Assembly (NCBI RefSeq): GCF_049341065.1
Contig: NZ_JBMPIX010000001.1
Location: 248,001-312,000, forward strand
Reading direction: 5' to 3'
Length of the DNA stretch: 64,000 bases
Origin: Pacificoceanicola sp049341065
GTDB lineage: Bacteria > Pseudomonadota > Alphaproteobacteria > Rhodobacterales > Rhodobacteraceae
Each line of letters starts with the position of its first letter. Within the stretch, counting starts at the first letter, position 1. Positions 17,058 through 25,400 of this stretch are shown piece after piece. The notes beneath the pieces are model-generated. The model did not search any database and was not told where the DNA came from. It saw nothing but the letters and a program-made list of their open reading frames with translations. The position numbers and the translations under genes were made by a program.

Positions 17058-17104
17058 CTCCCGTGAAATTTCGCTGTTCCCGGTACAGGCAAAAGCCCAG
17101 GGGT

Positions 17105-17806
17105 TCAGCCAGCAGCCATCTGGTTGTGCTTGCGCGCGATGTAATCCTTGGCGGTCTCGACGGCCACCGCAGCGTCGCGGCAATAGGCATCGGCGCCGAT
17201 GGCCTTGCCGAATTCCTCGTTCAGCGGCGCGCCGCCGACCAGAACGATGTAGTCATCGCGAAGACCCTGTTCGATCAATGTGTCGATCACGACCTTCATG
17301 TAAGGCATGGTCGTGGTCAGCAGGGCGGACATGCCCAGAATATCAGCTTCTTCGGCTTTCAGCGCCTCGAGGTATTTCTCAACCGGGTTGTTGATTCCCA
17401 GATCGACCACCTCAAAGCCCGCGCCTTCCATCATCATCGACACAAGGTTCTTGCCGATGTCGTGGATGTCGCCCTTGACCGTTCCAATCACCATCTTGCC
17501 CATGCGCGGCGCACCGGTTTCGACCAGAAGCGGTTTGAGAATGGCCATACCGGCCTTCATCGCATTCGCGGCCAAAAGCACCTCGGGGACAAAGAGGATA
17601 CCGTCGCGGAAGTCGTTTCCGACGATGGTCATGCCGCCGACAAGCGCCTTGGTCAGCACGTCGTAAGGCGTCCACTTGCGCTCAAGCAGAATGTTGACGC
17701 CTTCTTCGATCTCTTCTTTCATTCCATCGTAGAGGTCGTCCCACATCTGTTCGACAAGTTCTTCGTCGTTCAGGTCTGCGAGGATGATGTCTTGGTCTTC
17801 GGACAT
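17105..17806 (-). CDS. Corrinoid (cobalamin-binding) methyltransferase protein, MttC/MtbC type
   Basis: A 233-residue methyl carrier. Residues 1-95 form the helical cap (B12-binding 2-like) and residues 100-225 the Rossmann-like cobalamin domain. The signature DIHDIG (113-118) contains the cobalt-ligand His115, followed by GMSALLTTT and VGGAPL. Such proteins accept a methyl group from an MttB-type enzyme and pass it to tetrahydrofolate or coenzyme M. The matching MttB homologue lies 5.5 kb away at 23276. ATG 17806 was chosen over the ATG at 17836, since the family begins here. A reactivating RamA-like protein is not seen. Confidence 0.9.
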   Translation of the reverse strand: MSEDQDIILADLNDEELVEQMWDDLYDGMKEEIEEGVNILLERKWTPYDVLTKALVGGMTIVGNDFRDGILFVPEVLLAANAMKAGMAILKPLLVETGAPRMGKMVIGTVKGDIHDIGKNLVSMMMEGAGFEVVDLGINNPVEKYLEALKAEEADILGMSALLTTTMPYMKVVIDTLIEQGLRDDYIVLVGGAPLNEEFGKAIGADAYCRDAAVAVETAKDYIARKHNQMAAG

Positions 17807-17870
17807 TGGTGCGTTTCCTTGTACCGGCCTGCGCATCGGGCAGGGCTGTGGCTCGTCTCTCTATTGGGGC

Positions 17871-17892
17871 GATTATTGGTGTTGCGATAGGC
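17871..17892. promoter_or_regulatory. Possible operator upstream of mttC
   Basis: GATTAT-N10-ATAGGC lies 65 bases before the mttC start. It has the same left arm and spacing as the perfect GATTAT-N10-ATAATC repeat upstream of the betaine-homocysteine methyltransferase gene, with two mismatches in the right arm. The shared regulation is speculative. Confidence 0.25.
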
Positions 17893-17983
17893 AAATTCCG
17901 ACATCGGGCGCGTTAGTTCCGACTTGGACGCGGCAGAATGCCAAAAACTTGCGAATGTTCTCGTTGTGTTCTATTTTGCGCAG

Positions 17984-19069
17984 ATGTCCCAACCTCTGCG
18001 CCCCGTGATCAAGCAAAGCCGCCCCGGACGGGGGGCCATCAGCCGCGACAACGGGCGGTTTGAGCGCTTTGCGCGCGAGGATGTGCAGGACGGCTGGGAT
18101 ATCCCCGAAGAGCTGCCGGTGCTGCGCACCTTTGTCAGCGATGAGGTTCCGCGCAGTGTGATCAATTATGTCCGGTCGCCGGATCTGCCGTTTGACCGGA
18201 CGCTGAACCCCTATCGCGGTTGCGAACACGGCTGCATCTACTGCTTTGCCCGGCCCAGCCATGCCTATCTGGGTCTGTCGCCGGGCCTCGATTTCGAAAC
18301 CCGGCTGGTTGCCCGACCCAGCGCGCCACAGGTGCTGGCGCGGGAATTGCGGGCCAAGCGGTATAAGGTGGCGCCTTTGGCGATCGGCACGAACACCGAT
18401 CCCTATCAGCCGATCGAACGCGACCGGGGCATCATGCGCGCCTGCCTTGAGGTGTTGCGCGACTTTCGCCATCCTGTGGCGATCGTGACCAAGGGCACTT
18501 TGATCGAACGCGACATCGACATTTTGTCGGACATGGCGCGCGACGGGTTGGTCCGCGTCGGGGTTTCGGTCACGACGCTGGACCCGATCCTGTCGCGCCG
18601 GATGGAGCCGCGTTGCCCCGCGCCAAAGCGCCGATTGGAAACCATCCGCCGTTTGACAAAGGCCGGGGTGCCGGTGCGCGTCATGGCCTCGCCCATGGTG
18701 CCGGCGCTGACCGACCCGGAACTTGAAGCCATCCTTGAGGCCGGGCGCGATGCCGGGGCGGGGGCGGCCAGCTGGATCATGCTGCGCCTGCCGCGCGAGG
18801 TCGCTGAGCTTTGGCAAGAATGGCTGGAAGAACATTATCCGGCGCGCAAGACCCGCATCATGGGGCATCTGCGCGACATGCACGGAGGCGAGGTGTATTC
18901 CAGCACGTGGTTCGCCCGGATGCGCGGCGAGGGGCCTTATGCGCAGATCCTGGCGCAGCGGTTCGACCGGGCGGTGCGGGCGCTTGGGCTGGATGCGCCA
19001 CAACCGTCGCTGCGCAGCGACCTGTTCAAGGTGCCACCACAGGCCGGAGATCAATTGACACTGTTCTGA
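17984..19069 (+). CDS. PA0069-family radical SAM protein
   Basis: A 361-residue radical SAM protein. The cluster cysteines are Cys80, Cys84 and Cys87 in CEHGCIYCFARP, a CxxxCxxC motif. The phrases NPYRGCEHGC, AIGTNTDPYQPIE and MASPMVPALTD are characteristic of the PA0069/Rv2578c family. Its reaction is unknown to me; the family is often linked to DNA-damage genes, and the protein is related to SplB-like enzymes. I chose ATG 17984 (MSQPLRP...); an in-frame ATG at 17924 would add 20 residues without family resemblance. It is divergent from mttC. Confidence 0.82.
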   Translation: MSQPLRPVIKQSRPGRGAISRDNGRFERFAREDVQDGWDIPEELPVLRTFVSDEVPRSVINYVRSPDLPFDRTLNPYRGCEHGCIYCFARPSHAYLGLSPGLDFETRLVARPSAPQVLARELRAKRYKVAPLAIGTNTDPYQPIERDRGIMRACLEVLRDFRHPVAIVTKGTLIERDIDILSDMARDGLVRVGVSVTTLDPILSRRMEPRCPAPKRRLETIRRLTKAGVPVRVMASPMVPALTDPELEAILEAGRDAGAGAASWIMLRLPREVAELWQEWLEEHYPARKTRIMGHLRDMHGGEVYSSTWFARMRGEGPYAQILAQRFDRAVRALGLDAPQPSLRSDLFKVPPQAGDQLTLF

Positions 19070-19138
19070 GAGCATGGGCATGAAGTCCGGGAACACCCCG
19101 GGCCTACTTTGGATCAAAGGTGATGGACGTTGGCCCGA

Positions 19139-20155
19139 TCAGGCGCGACGCCGTTTGCTGCGGCGCTGACGCCCGGCGCCGGGCTCTTCTCCGGTGCCAT
19201 CGCTTTCCGAGGAAAAGCCGCCAAGCGCCGCCGTGATCTGATCCAGCGTGGGACGCGGACCTTTGGAACGGGTTTCCAGCGCCTCGCGCATGGCCTTGAG
19301 GTGCACCGGCATGGTGCCGCAGCACCCGCCGATAATCTGCGCGCCGCAGTCGCGTGCAAGACAGGCGTAATCGGCCATCAATTCGGGCGTGCCATCATAG
19401 TGGATATGGCCGTCGACATATTTTGGGATGCCTGCGTTGCCCTTGGCAATAATGGGCCGCTCGGTGCCTTGGGCGACAAACCCCAGCACAGTGCGCAGCA
19501 GGTCAGACGCGCCGACGCCGCAGTTGGCCCCAAAGGCCAGCGGCGGATTGGGCAAGGCTTCGACCATCTCGACCATGGACGACGAGGTGACGCCCATCAT
19601 GGTCCGGCCAGCGGTGTCAAAGCTCATGGTGCCGCACCAAGGCGCTCCAATGTTTCCAAAGGCTTCGGCGGCGGCTTTGTATTCTTCAGGGGCCGAGATG
19701 GTTTCGACCCAGAGCACATCCGCACCGCCATCCATCAGGCCCTTGGCGGTTTCCTCGAACATCTGAACGGCGGTCTCATGGCTGAGCGTGCCAGCGGCGC
19801 CCATGATTTCGCCTGTCGGGCCGACGGACCCGGCGACGATCACGTCACGGCCAGAGGCATCGGCGACTTCTCGGCCAAGCTCGGCGGCCAGCTTCGACAG
19901 ATCATAAGCCCGGTGAGCCGCGTCATGCAGTTTCAGGCGCGAGGCATTTGCACCAAATGAGTTGGTGAGGAACAGGTCAGAGCCCGCATCGACCGCACCA
20001 CGATAAAGCGTACGGATCTTGTCCGGCTCGTTCTCATTCCAGAACTCGGGTGCATCACCGGACATCAAGCCCATGTTGAACAGGTTGGTGCCGGTCGCGC
20101 CATCGGCGAGCAGCCAGTCGCGGGATGCGAGCAGTTTGGACAAAGCGTTGGACAT
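19139..20155 (-). CDS. bmt: Betaine-homocysteine S-methyltransferase
   Basis: A 338-residue zinc methyltransferase of the homocysteine methyltransferase family. The zinc ligands are expected in FGANCGVGASD and IIGGCCGTMP. The N-terminal phrase LLADGATGTNLF and the length fit bacterial BHMT rather than cobalamin-dependent MetH. It transfers a methyl group from glycine betaine, or possibly dimethylsulfoniopropionate, to homocysteine, giving methionine and dimethylglycine. This suits the neighbouring corrinoid methylamine genes. The C terminus (after residue 310) is a basic tail, RRSKRRR, probably disordered. A perfect inverted repeat lies 44 bases upstream. Confidence 0.88.
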   Translation of the reverse strand: MSNALSKLLASRDWLLADGATGTNLFNMGLMSGDAPEFWNENEPDKIRTLYRGAVDAGSDLFLTNSFGANASRLKLHDAAHRAYDLSKLAAELGREVADASGRDVIVAGSVGPTGEIMGAAGTLSHETAVQMFEETAKGLMDGGADVLWVETISAPEEYKAAAEAFGNIGAPWCGTMSFDTAGRTMMGVTSSSMVEMVEALPNPPLAFGANCGVGASDLLRTVLGFVAQGTERPIIAKGNAGIPKYVDGHIHYDGTPELMADYACLARDCGAQIIGGCCGTMPVHLKAMREALETRSKGPRPTLDQITAALGGFSSESDGTGEEPGAGRQRRSKRRRA

Positions 20156-20198
20156 AAAGACCCCTTGGTCGGTTTATTCGGGGTCTGTCATGGTTGAA

Positions 20199-20220
20199 GA
20201 TTATAAGCAAACTCATAATC
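20199..20220. promoter_or_regulatory. Inverted repeat upstream of bmt
   Basis: GATTAT-N10-ATAATC is a perfect six-base inverted repeat. It overlaps a second symmetric pair, CATAA (20214-20218) and TTATG (20231-20235). The 20156-20413 gap between guaA and bmt holds no credible gene, and this AT-rich stretch is its most structured part. It is a candidate operator or promoter for bmt. Confidence 0.4.
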
Positions 20221-20413
20221 TGCATGTTTGTTATGAATTATTTGGGCGTGTCGGCTCGGCGCTCGGCCCCTTACGGGACCATCGCCCCGCCCGCCATCCC
20301 ATTGGTCCAACCGCACGCGTTGTCTGTTTCGCCCTCGGCTGGGTATGTTCAGGCGGGATATTTTGAACAGCGTTCAGTCTGGCCTGCGGACGGGGCGCGA
20401 TCCGGTCAGAAGA

Positions 20414-21970
20414 TCATTCCCATTCGATCGTACCGGGGGGCTTCGAAGTGATGTCATAGGTGCAACGATTGATGCCTTTGACCTCATTGATGATCCGGGT
20501 GGCGGTTTCACCGAGGAAGTCGTGGCTGAAGGGGTAATAATCTGCCGTCATGCCATCGACCGAGGTGACCGCGCGCAGCGCGCAAGCATAATCATAAGTG
20601 CGCCCGTCACCCATCACGCCCACGGTGCGCACCGGGAGAATCGCGACGAAAGCCTGCCAAATCTCGTCGTACAGCCCATGTTTGCGGATCTGGTCGATAT
20701 AGACCGCGTCCGCCTTGCGTAGGATCTCCAGCTTTTCGCGGGTGATCTCTCCGGGGCAGCGGATGGCAAGGCCGGGGCCGGGGAAGGGGTGGCGGCCGAT
20801 GAAATGGTCGGGCAGGCCAAGCTCGCGACCCAAGGCGCGGACCTCGTCCTTGAACAGCTCACGTAGCGGTTCGACCAGTTTGAGGCCCATCTTTTCGGGC
20901 AAACCGCCGACGTTGTGGTGCGATTTGATCGTCACCGAGGGGCCGCCGGAAAAGCTGACGCTTTCGATCACGTCAGGGTAGAGCGTGCCTTGGGCGAGGA
21001 ATTCGGCGCCTTCAATCTCGTTCGCGTATTTCTGGAAGACGTCGATGAACAGCTTGCCGATGATCTTGCGCTTGGTTTCCGGGTCAGAGACGCCGTCCAG
21101 CTCGCCGAGGAACAGCTCTTGTTCTTGCGCGTGAATCACCGAAAGGTTCATGTGATCGCGGAACATGCCGACGACTTCCTCGGCTTCGTTCAGGCGCAGC
21201 AGGCCGTGGTCGACAAAGACGCAGGTCAGCTGATCGCCGACCGCTTCGTGGATCAGCGCTGCTGCCACGGAACTGTCGACGCCGCCCGACAGGGCGCAGA
21301 TAACCTTTTTGTCGCCGATCTGATCGCGGATCTTTTCAATTGCTTCCTGCCGATAGGCGCCCATGGTCCAGTCGCCGGTAAAACCGGCCAGACGCACGAA
21401 GTTCTCGTACAGCTTTGCGCCTTTGGGCGTGTGGTGCACTTCGGGGTGGAACTGCACCGCATAGAAATGGCGCTTGGCGTCGGCGGTGATGGCAAAGGGC
21501 GCGCCGGGCGAGGTGCCGTAGACCTCAAAGCCGGGAGCGATCTTGGCGACGTGGTCGCCATGGCTCATCCAGACCTGTTCCTGTTCGGTGCCGTCAAACC
21601 AACCGTCGAGCAGATCGAGCTTGGCTTTGGGCTGCACAAAGGCGCGGCCGAATTCAGCGGTGCCATGGCCGGATTCAACCGTGCCACCCAATTGTTGCAT
21701 CATGACTTGTTGGCCATAGCAGATGCCAAGGATCGGCACGCCGTAGTCGAAAATCTCTTGCGGCGCGCGAGGGCTGCCTGCCCGGGTCACGCTGTCGGGG
21801 CCACCGGAAAAGATGATCGCCTTTGGCGCCATCTCGCGGACCATGTCCATGGTCACGGCCTGATAGGGATGGATTTCGCAGTAGACGTTCAATTCACGCA
21901 AGCGGCGCGCGATCAGCTGCGTCACCTGAGAGCCGAAGTCGATGATGAGGAGGCGGTCATGCTGTATCAT
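20414..21970 (-). CDS. guaA: GMP synthase (glutamine-hydrolysing)
   Basis: A 518-residue enzyme converting XMP to GMP. The N-terminal amidotransferase has its nucleophile in LGICYGQQ and the His/Glu pair in VQFHPEVHHT. The ATP-pyrophosphatase loop is ALSGGVDSSVAA. The C-terminal dimerisation domain ends PPGTIEWE, as expected. ATG 21970 is preferred to GTG 21976. The upstream neighbours on the strand are the 56-residue membrane protein and the carbonic anhydrase. Confidence 0.97.
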   Translation of the reverse strand: MIQHDRLLIIDFGSQVTQLIARRLRELNVYCEIHPYQAVTMDMVREMAPKAIIFSGGPDSVTRAGSPRAPQEIFDYGVPILGICYGQQVMMQQLGGTVESGHGTAEFGRAFVQPKAKLDLLDGWFDGTEQEQVWMSHGDHVAKIAPGFEVYGTSPGAPFAITADAKRHFYAVQFHPEVHHTPKGAKLYENFVRLAGFTGDWTMGAYRQEAIEKIRDQIGDKKVICALSGGVDSSVAAALIHEAVGDQLTCVFVDHGLLRLNEAEEVVGMFRDHMNLSVIHAQEQELFLGELDGVSDPETKRKIIGKLFIDVFQKYANEIEGAEFLAQGTLYPDVIESVSFSGGPSVTIKSHHNVGGLPEKMGLKLVEPLRELFKDEVRALGRELGLPDHFIGRHPFPGPGLAIRCPGEITREKLEILRKADAVYIDQIRKHGLYDEIWQAFVAILPVRTVGVMGDGRTYDYACALRAVTSVDGMTADYYPFSHDFLGETATRIINEVKGINRCTYDITSKPPGTIEWE

Positions 21971-22027
21971 GGCCACGCTTTAGGCGGGCGCGCGCCTCTG
22001 TGCAAGATGGCTTGGGGTGTTTGGTGG

Positions 22028-22198
22028 CTAGTCGCAGAAAAGATTGACGAGAAGCGCGCCAAGTATCCAGATGCCGAAGGTCAAAACGATCATTGTACCA
22101 AAACTGTACCATCCGCCAATCAGCCCACCCATCGCCACCACGACACCGAGACCGCCGACAAGGCCCATCAGAGGTTTCTTTTTCCTGCGCCAATCCAT
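22028..22198 (-). CDS. 56-residue two-helix membrane protein
   Basis: A short gene with an ideal GGAGG ribosome site six bases before ATG 22198 and a TAG stop. The protein starts MDWRRKKKPL, a positively charged end. It then has two hydrophobic helices (about 11-30 and 33-53) rich in Gly, Val and Leu and ends in LFCD, with a cysteine next to last. The layout (basic N terminus, glycine-rich helices, clean ribosome site, no overlap) supports a real gene. I do not recognise a family. It lies between guaA and the delta-class carbonic anhydrase on the same strand. Confidence 0.62.
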   Translation of the reverse strand: MDWRRKKKPLMGLVGGLGVVVAMGGLIGGWYSFGTMIVLTFGIWILGALLVNLFCD

Positions 22199-22274
22199 GT
22201 TCATCCTCCGTATTCGTCATCGGAGTATGACGCGCGGCAAAGGATTTGCCTTGATCTGGCTCAGGGCGGCGAGG

Positions 22275-23057
22275 TCACTGGATCGGTGCAAGCAAGGCCG
22301 GATTGGTGACCAGTTGGCGCACACCATGGCTGTGGTTTTCCTCAAACACATTGCCGGCCTCAGCCCAGGCGTCCAGCGATTCGATGTCCAGACGGGCACA
22401 GCGCGGTCGCACAGACCATGTGACCTGCATCGGGGAACATGTCTGTTCGTCATAGCTTGGCCCGGTGGTCGAACCTCGGAACACCACTGGATTGCCGGTG
22501 CCGGTGGGCAGGGCGCGGGCTTGATACAGCCCGCCACGGCGGGTGCCGCGATAGGTGAAGTCGCGGAAATCCAGCGCGTTGGGATCGTTCACAACCAGAA
22601 AGACCTGGCTTTCCACGCGCAATTGCGGGTTTGAACAGGTCTCTGACAGGCAAGAGCCAAGGCTTGGACCGGGCTGCACCGGACAGGTGGAATAGACCCA
22701 ATGCACCTCAATCGTGTCGCCCGGTTCGACGCCATGAAAGGCACCGTGGCTGCCGTGCGGTCGGGTCAGCTCGGCCTCGCTCAGTTGGCTGCTGGCGGAG
22801 CACTTGAACCCGCCATTTTCGCCCGGCCCGGCATAGACCGAAAAGCCCGGCCCCATGTGTTCGGCATTGGTGTGCGTGTGGATATTGCACAGGTTCATTT
22901 CTTCGGCCGGGGGCGCCATGGCAAATCGCGACATGTTCATTCCGTAGGCATTGGAAATGTCGCGCGGTGTTTGTGGGCCGAAATTGGCGCAGACAGCGTT
23001 GGCGCTGTTGGCAATGAGGGCCAGTGCGACAAGTGGCAGGACGAGGCGAAAGATCAT
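22275..23057 (-). CDS. Delta-class carbonic anhydrase-like exported protein
   Basis: A 260-residue protein from ATG 23057, with a signal peptide of about 21 residues (MIFRLVLPLVALALIANS then ANA). The mature part has many Cys and His residues, with the phrases NLCNIHTHTNAEH, FHGVEPGDTIEVHWVYSTC and LRVESQVFLVVND. These match bacterial proteins annotated as delta-class carbonic anhydrases, a zinc (or cadmium) type first known from marine algae. Secretion suggests periplasmic bicarbonate/CO2 exchange. Several paired cysteines hint at disulfides. The reaction is inferred from family resemblance only. Confidence 0.78.
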   Translation of the reverse strand: MIFRLVLPLVALALIANSANAVCANFGPQTPRDISNAYGMNMSRFAMAPPAEEMNLCNIHTHTNAEHMGPGFSVYAGPGENGGFKCSASSQLSEAELTRPHGSHGAFHGVEPGDTIEVHWVYSTCPVQPGPSLGSCLSETCSNPQLRVESQVFLVVNDPNALDFRDFTYRGTRRGGLYQARALPTGTGNPVVFRGSTTGPSYDEQTCSPMQVTWSVRPRCARLDIESLDAWAEAGNVFEENHSHGVRQLVTNPALLAPIQ

Positions 23058-23275
23058 TGCAGAAAGCTCCGGCAAGTGCGTAGGGCGCACCTTGATCCAA
23101 GCTCTGCTAACGCCGCCTTAAACCGACAATTCTAAAATTTCAGATGGTACGGGATGTCGTTTTCCCCCCTCAATCGCCGGAAAAGGCAAACGGTGCGGCT
23201 TCGGGACAGGATAGAACCGCTGCAAAGGCGGGGCGCAGCGGGTGCCACGCGCCCAAAGATATGAGGGCTTGAGAC

Positions 23276-24820
23276 ATGGCAGAAGTTGAAGCGCGCAGAC
23301 GGGCTCGGGGTGGCGGCGGTGCCGCGCGGCGGGCAGAACGCACATCGGTCGTGGTCGAGACCGCCCGGTTTATCGAGCGCAATATCCCCAACTTCGAAAT
23401 TCTGAACGAAGAAGCGCTTCAGATCATCGAGCACAACGCCGAAACGGTGCTGGAAGAGATCGGTGTCAATTTCGTCAACAACCCGGCGGCGCTTGAGCGT
23501 TGGAAGGCGGTTGGCGCGGATGTGGATGGCGAACGGGTGCGCCTGCCGCGCGGTCTTGCGCGCGAGCTGATCAAGACGGCGCCCAGCCAGTTCACCCAGC
23601 ACGCCCGAAATCCGCAGCGCAATGTGGATATCGGCGGTCGGAATCTCGTGCTGGCGCCGGTCTATGGTCCACCCTTCGTGCGCGACATGGAAGGCGGACG
23701 GCGCTATGCGACGATGGAGGATTTCCGCAAGTTCGTGAAGCTGGGGCAAATGTCCAAATGGCTGCACCATTCCGGCGGCACCGTTTGCGAGCCAACCGAT
23801 GTGGCGGTGAACAAGCGCCATCTGGACATGATCCATGCGCACATGACGCTGTCGGACAAGCCTTTCATGGGCTCGGTGACCGAACCCAGCCGGGCGCAGG
23901 ACTCGGTCGACATGTGCGAGATCCTGTTCGGCAAGGATTTTGTGCAGAACAACACGGTCATGACCTCGCTGATCAATATCAACTCGCCGTTGACCTTCGA
24001 TGACGTGATGATGGGGTCGCTTGAGGTTTATGCAGCAAACAATCAGGCCTGCATCATCTCTCCGTTTATCGTGGGCGGGGCCATGGCGCCGGTTTCGGTG
24101 GCGGGCACCTTGACGCAGGTGCTGGCCGAAACGATGGCCGGAATTTCGTACAGCCAGATGATCCGTCCCGGTGCGCCGGTGATCATGGGGGCCTTTGTCA
24201 CCTCGATCGACATGAACTCGGGGGCGCCGACCTTTGGCACCCCGGAGGCCGCGCATATTACTTATGGCGCGGGCCAGTTGGCGCGGCGGCTGGGGCTGCC
24301 CTACCGGTCGGCGGGATCGTTCTGCGGATCGAAGCTGCCGGATGCGCAGGCTGCCTATGAGACAGCCAATTCGCTGAACGTCGGTCTGCAATCGGGCGTG
24401 AACTTCATGCTGCACGCCTGCGGCTGGCTGGAAGGCGGGCTGGTGTCCTCGTTCGAGAAATTCGTGATGGACGCGGACCAGCTGGGGGCCTTGCACCACT
24501 TGGCCAAAGGCGTGTCGGTTGATGAAAACGCGCAGGCCATGGATGCCATCCGCGAGGTCGGCCCAGGCGGGCATTACCTTGGGTGCGCGCATACGCAGGC
24601 GAATTTCAAATCGGCCTTCTGGCGCTCAGAACTGTTCGACTACAAACCGTTCGAGACCTGGTCCGAAGATGGCGCGCGGGACACAATGACATTGGCGGCC
24701 GCCCGCGTCAAAAAGCTGTTGGACACCTACCAGCAGCCGCAGATGGACCCGGGCATTGCCGAAGCTCTCACCAGCTATGTGGCGCAGAAAAAGGCCTCGA
24801 TGCCCGACAGCTTCAGCTGA
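23276..24820 (+). CDS. MttB-family trimethylamine/glycine betaine methyltransferase (non-pyrrolysine)
   Basis: A 514-residue TIM-barrel methyltransferase of the trimethylamine methyltransferase superfamily, e.g. LAPVYGPPFVRDMEGGRRYA, INSPLTFDD and SGVNFMLHACGWLEGGL. There is no in-frame TAG inside, so this is a non-pyrrolysine member. Known relatives include the glycine betaine demethylase MtgB. It would hand a methyl group to a corrinoid protein such as the MttC at 17105. The first 20 residues are basic and glycine-rich (RRRARGGGGAARR), unlike the rest. A GAGGG site precedes the ATG. The substrate cannot be read from sequence. Confidence 0.88.
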   Translation: MAEVEARRRARGGGGAARRAERTSVVVETARFIERNIPNFEILNEEALQIIEHNAETVLEEIGVNFVNNPAALERWKAVGADVDGERVRLPRGLARELIKTAPSQFTQHARNPQRNVDIGGRNLVLAPVYGPPFVRDMEGGRRYATMEDFRKFVKLGQMSKWLHHSGGTVCEPTDVAVNKRHLDMIHAHMTLSDKPFMGSVTEPSRAQDSVDMCEILFGKDFVQNNTVMTSLININSPLTFDDVMMGSLEVYAANNQACIISPFIVGGAMAPVSVAGTLTQVLAETMAGISYSQMIRPGAPVIMGAFVTSIDMNSGAPTFGTPEAAHITYGAGQLARRLGLPYRSAGSFCGSKLPDAQAAYETANSLNVGLQSGVNFMLHACGWLEGGLVSSFEKFVMDADQLGALHHLAKGVSVDENAQAMDAIREVGPGGHYLGCAHTQANFKSAFWRSELFDYKPFETWSEDGARDTMTLAAARVKKLLDTYQQPQMDPGIAEALTSYVAQKKASMPDSFS

Positions 24821-24834
24821 CATCGACAAGAACA

Positions 24835-24857
24835 GGCCCGACCCGTCAGGTCGGGCC
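24835..24857. terminator. Probable terminator hairpin after mttB homologue
   Basis: A perfect nine-pair stem GGCCCGACC with a CGTCA loop lies 14 bases past the methyltransferase stop and between convergent genes. No strong T run follows on the plus strand; the minus strand has a T-rich run. Confidence 0.55.
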
Positions 24858-24877
24858 GCGATCACCGAGCGCGTCGC

Positions 24878-25165
24878 TCAACTGCGGGATTCGCGCAGAA
24901 TGCGGGCCTCGCCCATCAGCGCGACCAGTAATTCCACGTGGCGCGCCACCGAATAGCCCGCGTCGGCACTGCGCCTCCGATCATCGAGATCTGTCTCAAG
25001 TTCCATCAGTTTCATGATTGCCGCCCCAGAGCGTGGCAGGGCGCCATAGCCCAAGAGCCGATGCAGGTGCGGATCGCGGCGGTAATCCTGCACGCCGATC
25101 CGGGCGGCACGGATCAGCAGGCGCGGGCGGCGCAGGTCGTTCAACAGTCCCAGAATGTCTTTCAT
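24878..25165 (-). CDS. DUF6477 family protein
   Basis: A 95-residue basic protein starting MKDILGLLNDLRRPRLLIRAA, matching DUF6477, which seems confined to Rhodobacterales. There are no membrane helices; the content is rich in Arg and Leu and probably helical. Its function is unknown. It is divergent from the DUF6456 gene, with which it shares a 235-base upstream region carrying CtrA-like and DnaA-box motifs. Confidence 0.75.
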   Translation of the reverse strand: MKDILGLLNDLRRPRLLIRAARIGVQDYRRDPHLHRLLGYGALPRSGAAIMKLMELETDLDDRRRSADAGYSVARHVELLVALMGEARILRESRS

Positions 25166-25310
25166 GGCTCGGTCTCAAAAAACTCGGTGATTCTGTTGAT
25201 GGAAAACTGGCACAGCTTGGGGCGGTGTTGCGCCGGACTGTGGTGGCGCGAACGCATGGCTACCGGACTGTTTAGAAAATGTGGCGAAATCTAGACGCTG
25301 CACGGCAATC

Positions 25311-25384
25311 TTAACTTTGGAGTAACACATACACGCCTAGGTTGCGATCGATCCATGGGGATAAAATTGTGGATAACCGATCGC
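25311..25384. promoter_or_regulatory. Shared control region with CtrA-like site, DnaA box and inverted repeat
   Basis: TTAA-N7-GTAAC (25311-25326) resembles the CtrA site with one mismatch. TGTGGATAA (25368-25376) is a perfect DnaA box on the other strand. GCGATCG (25344-25350) and CGATCGC (25378-25384) form a perfect seven-base inverted repeat flanking the DnaA box. The region lies between the divergent DUF6477 and DUF6456 genes. Regulation by cell-cycle factors is inference. Confidence 0.4.
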
Positions 25385-25400
25385 CCGGGGAAGGGGAATC

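Noticed and set aside
19070..20413. SAM or cobalamin riboswitch for bmt or mttC
   Set aside because: I looked for the conserved core elements upstream of both genes and saw none; the regions are short and show only simple inverted repeats.
20194..20451. 85-codon plus-strand frame between bmt and guaA
   Set aside because: It runs into the guaA 3' end on the other strand, lacks a ribosome site and covers the candidate bmt operator.
21957..22220. 87-codon minus-strand frame overlapping the 56-codon gene
   Set aside because: The alternative frame has no hydrophobic pattern, overlaps the guaA start, and the GGAGG site fits the 56-codon frame better.
23276..24820. Pyrrolysine-type MttB
   Set aside because: There is no internal in-frame TAG and no pylTSBCD gene in the window, so it is a non-pyrrolysine family member.
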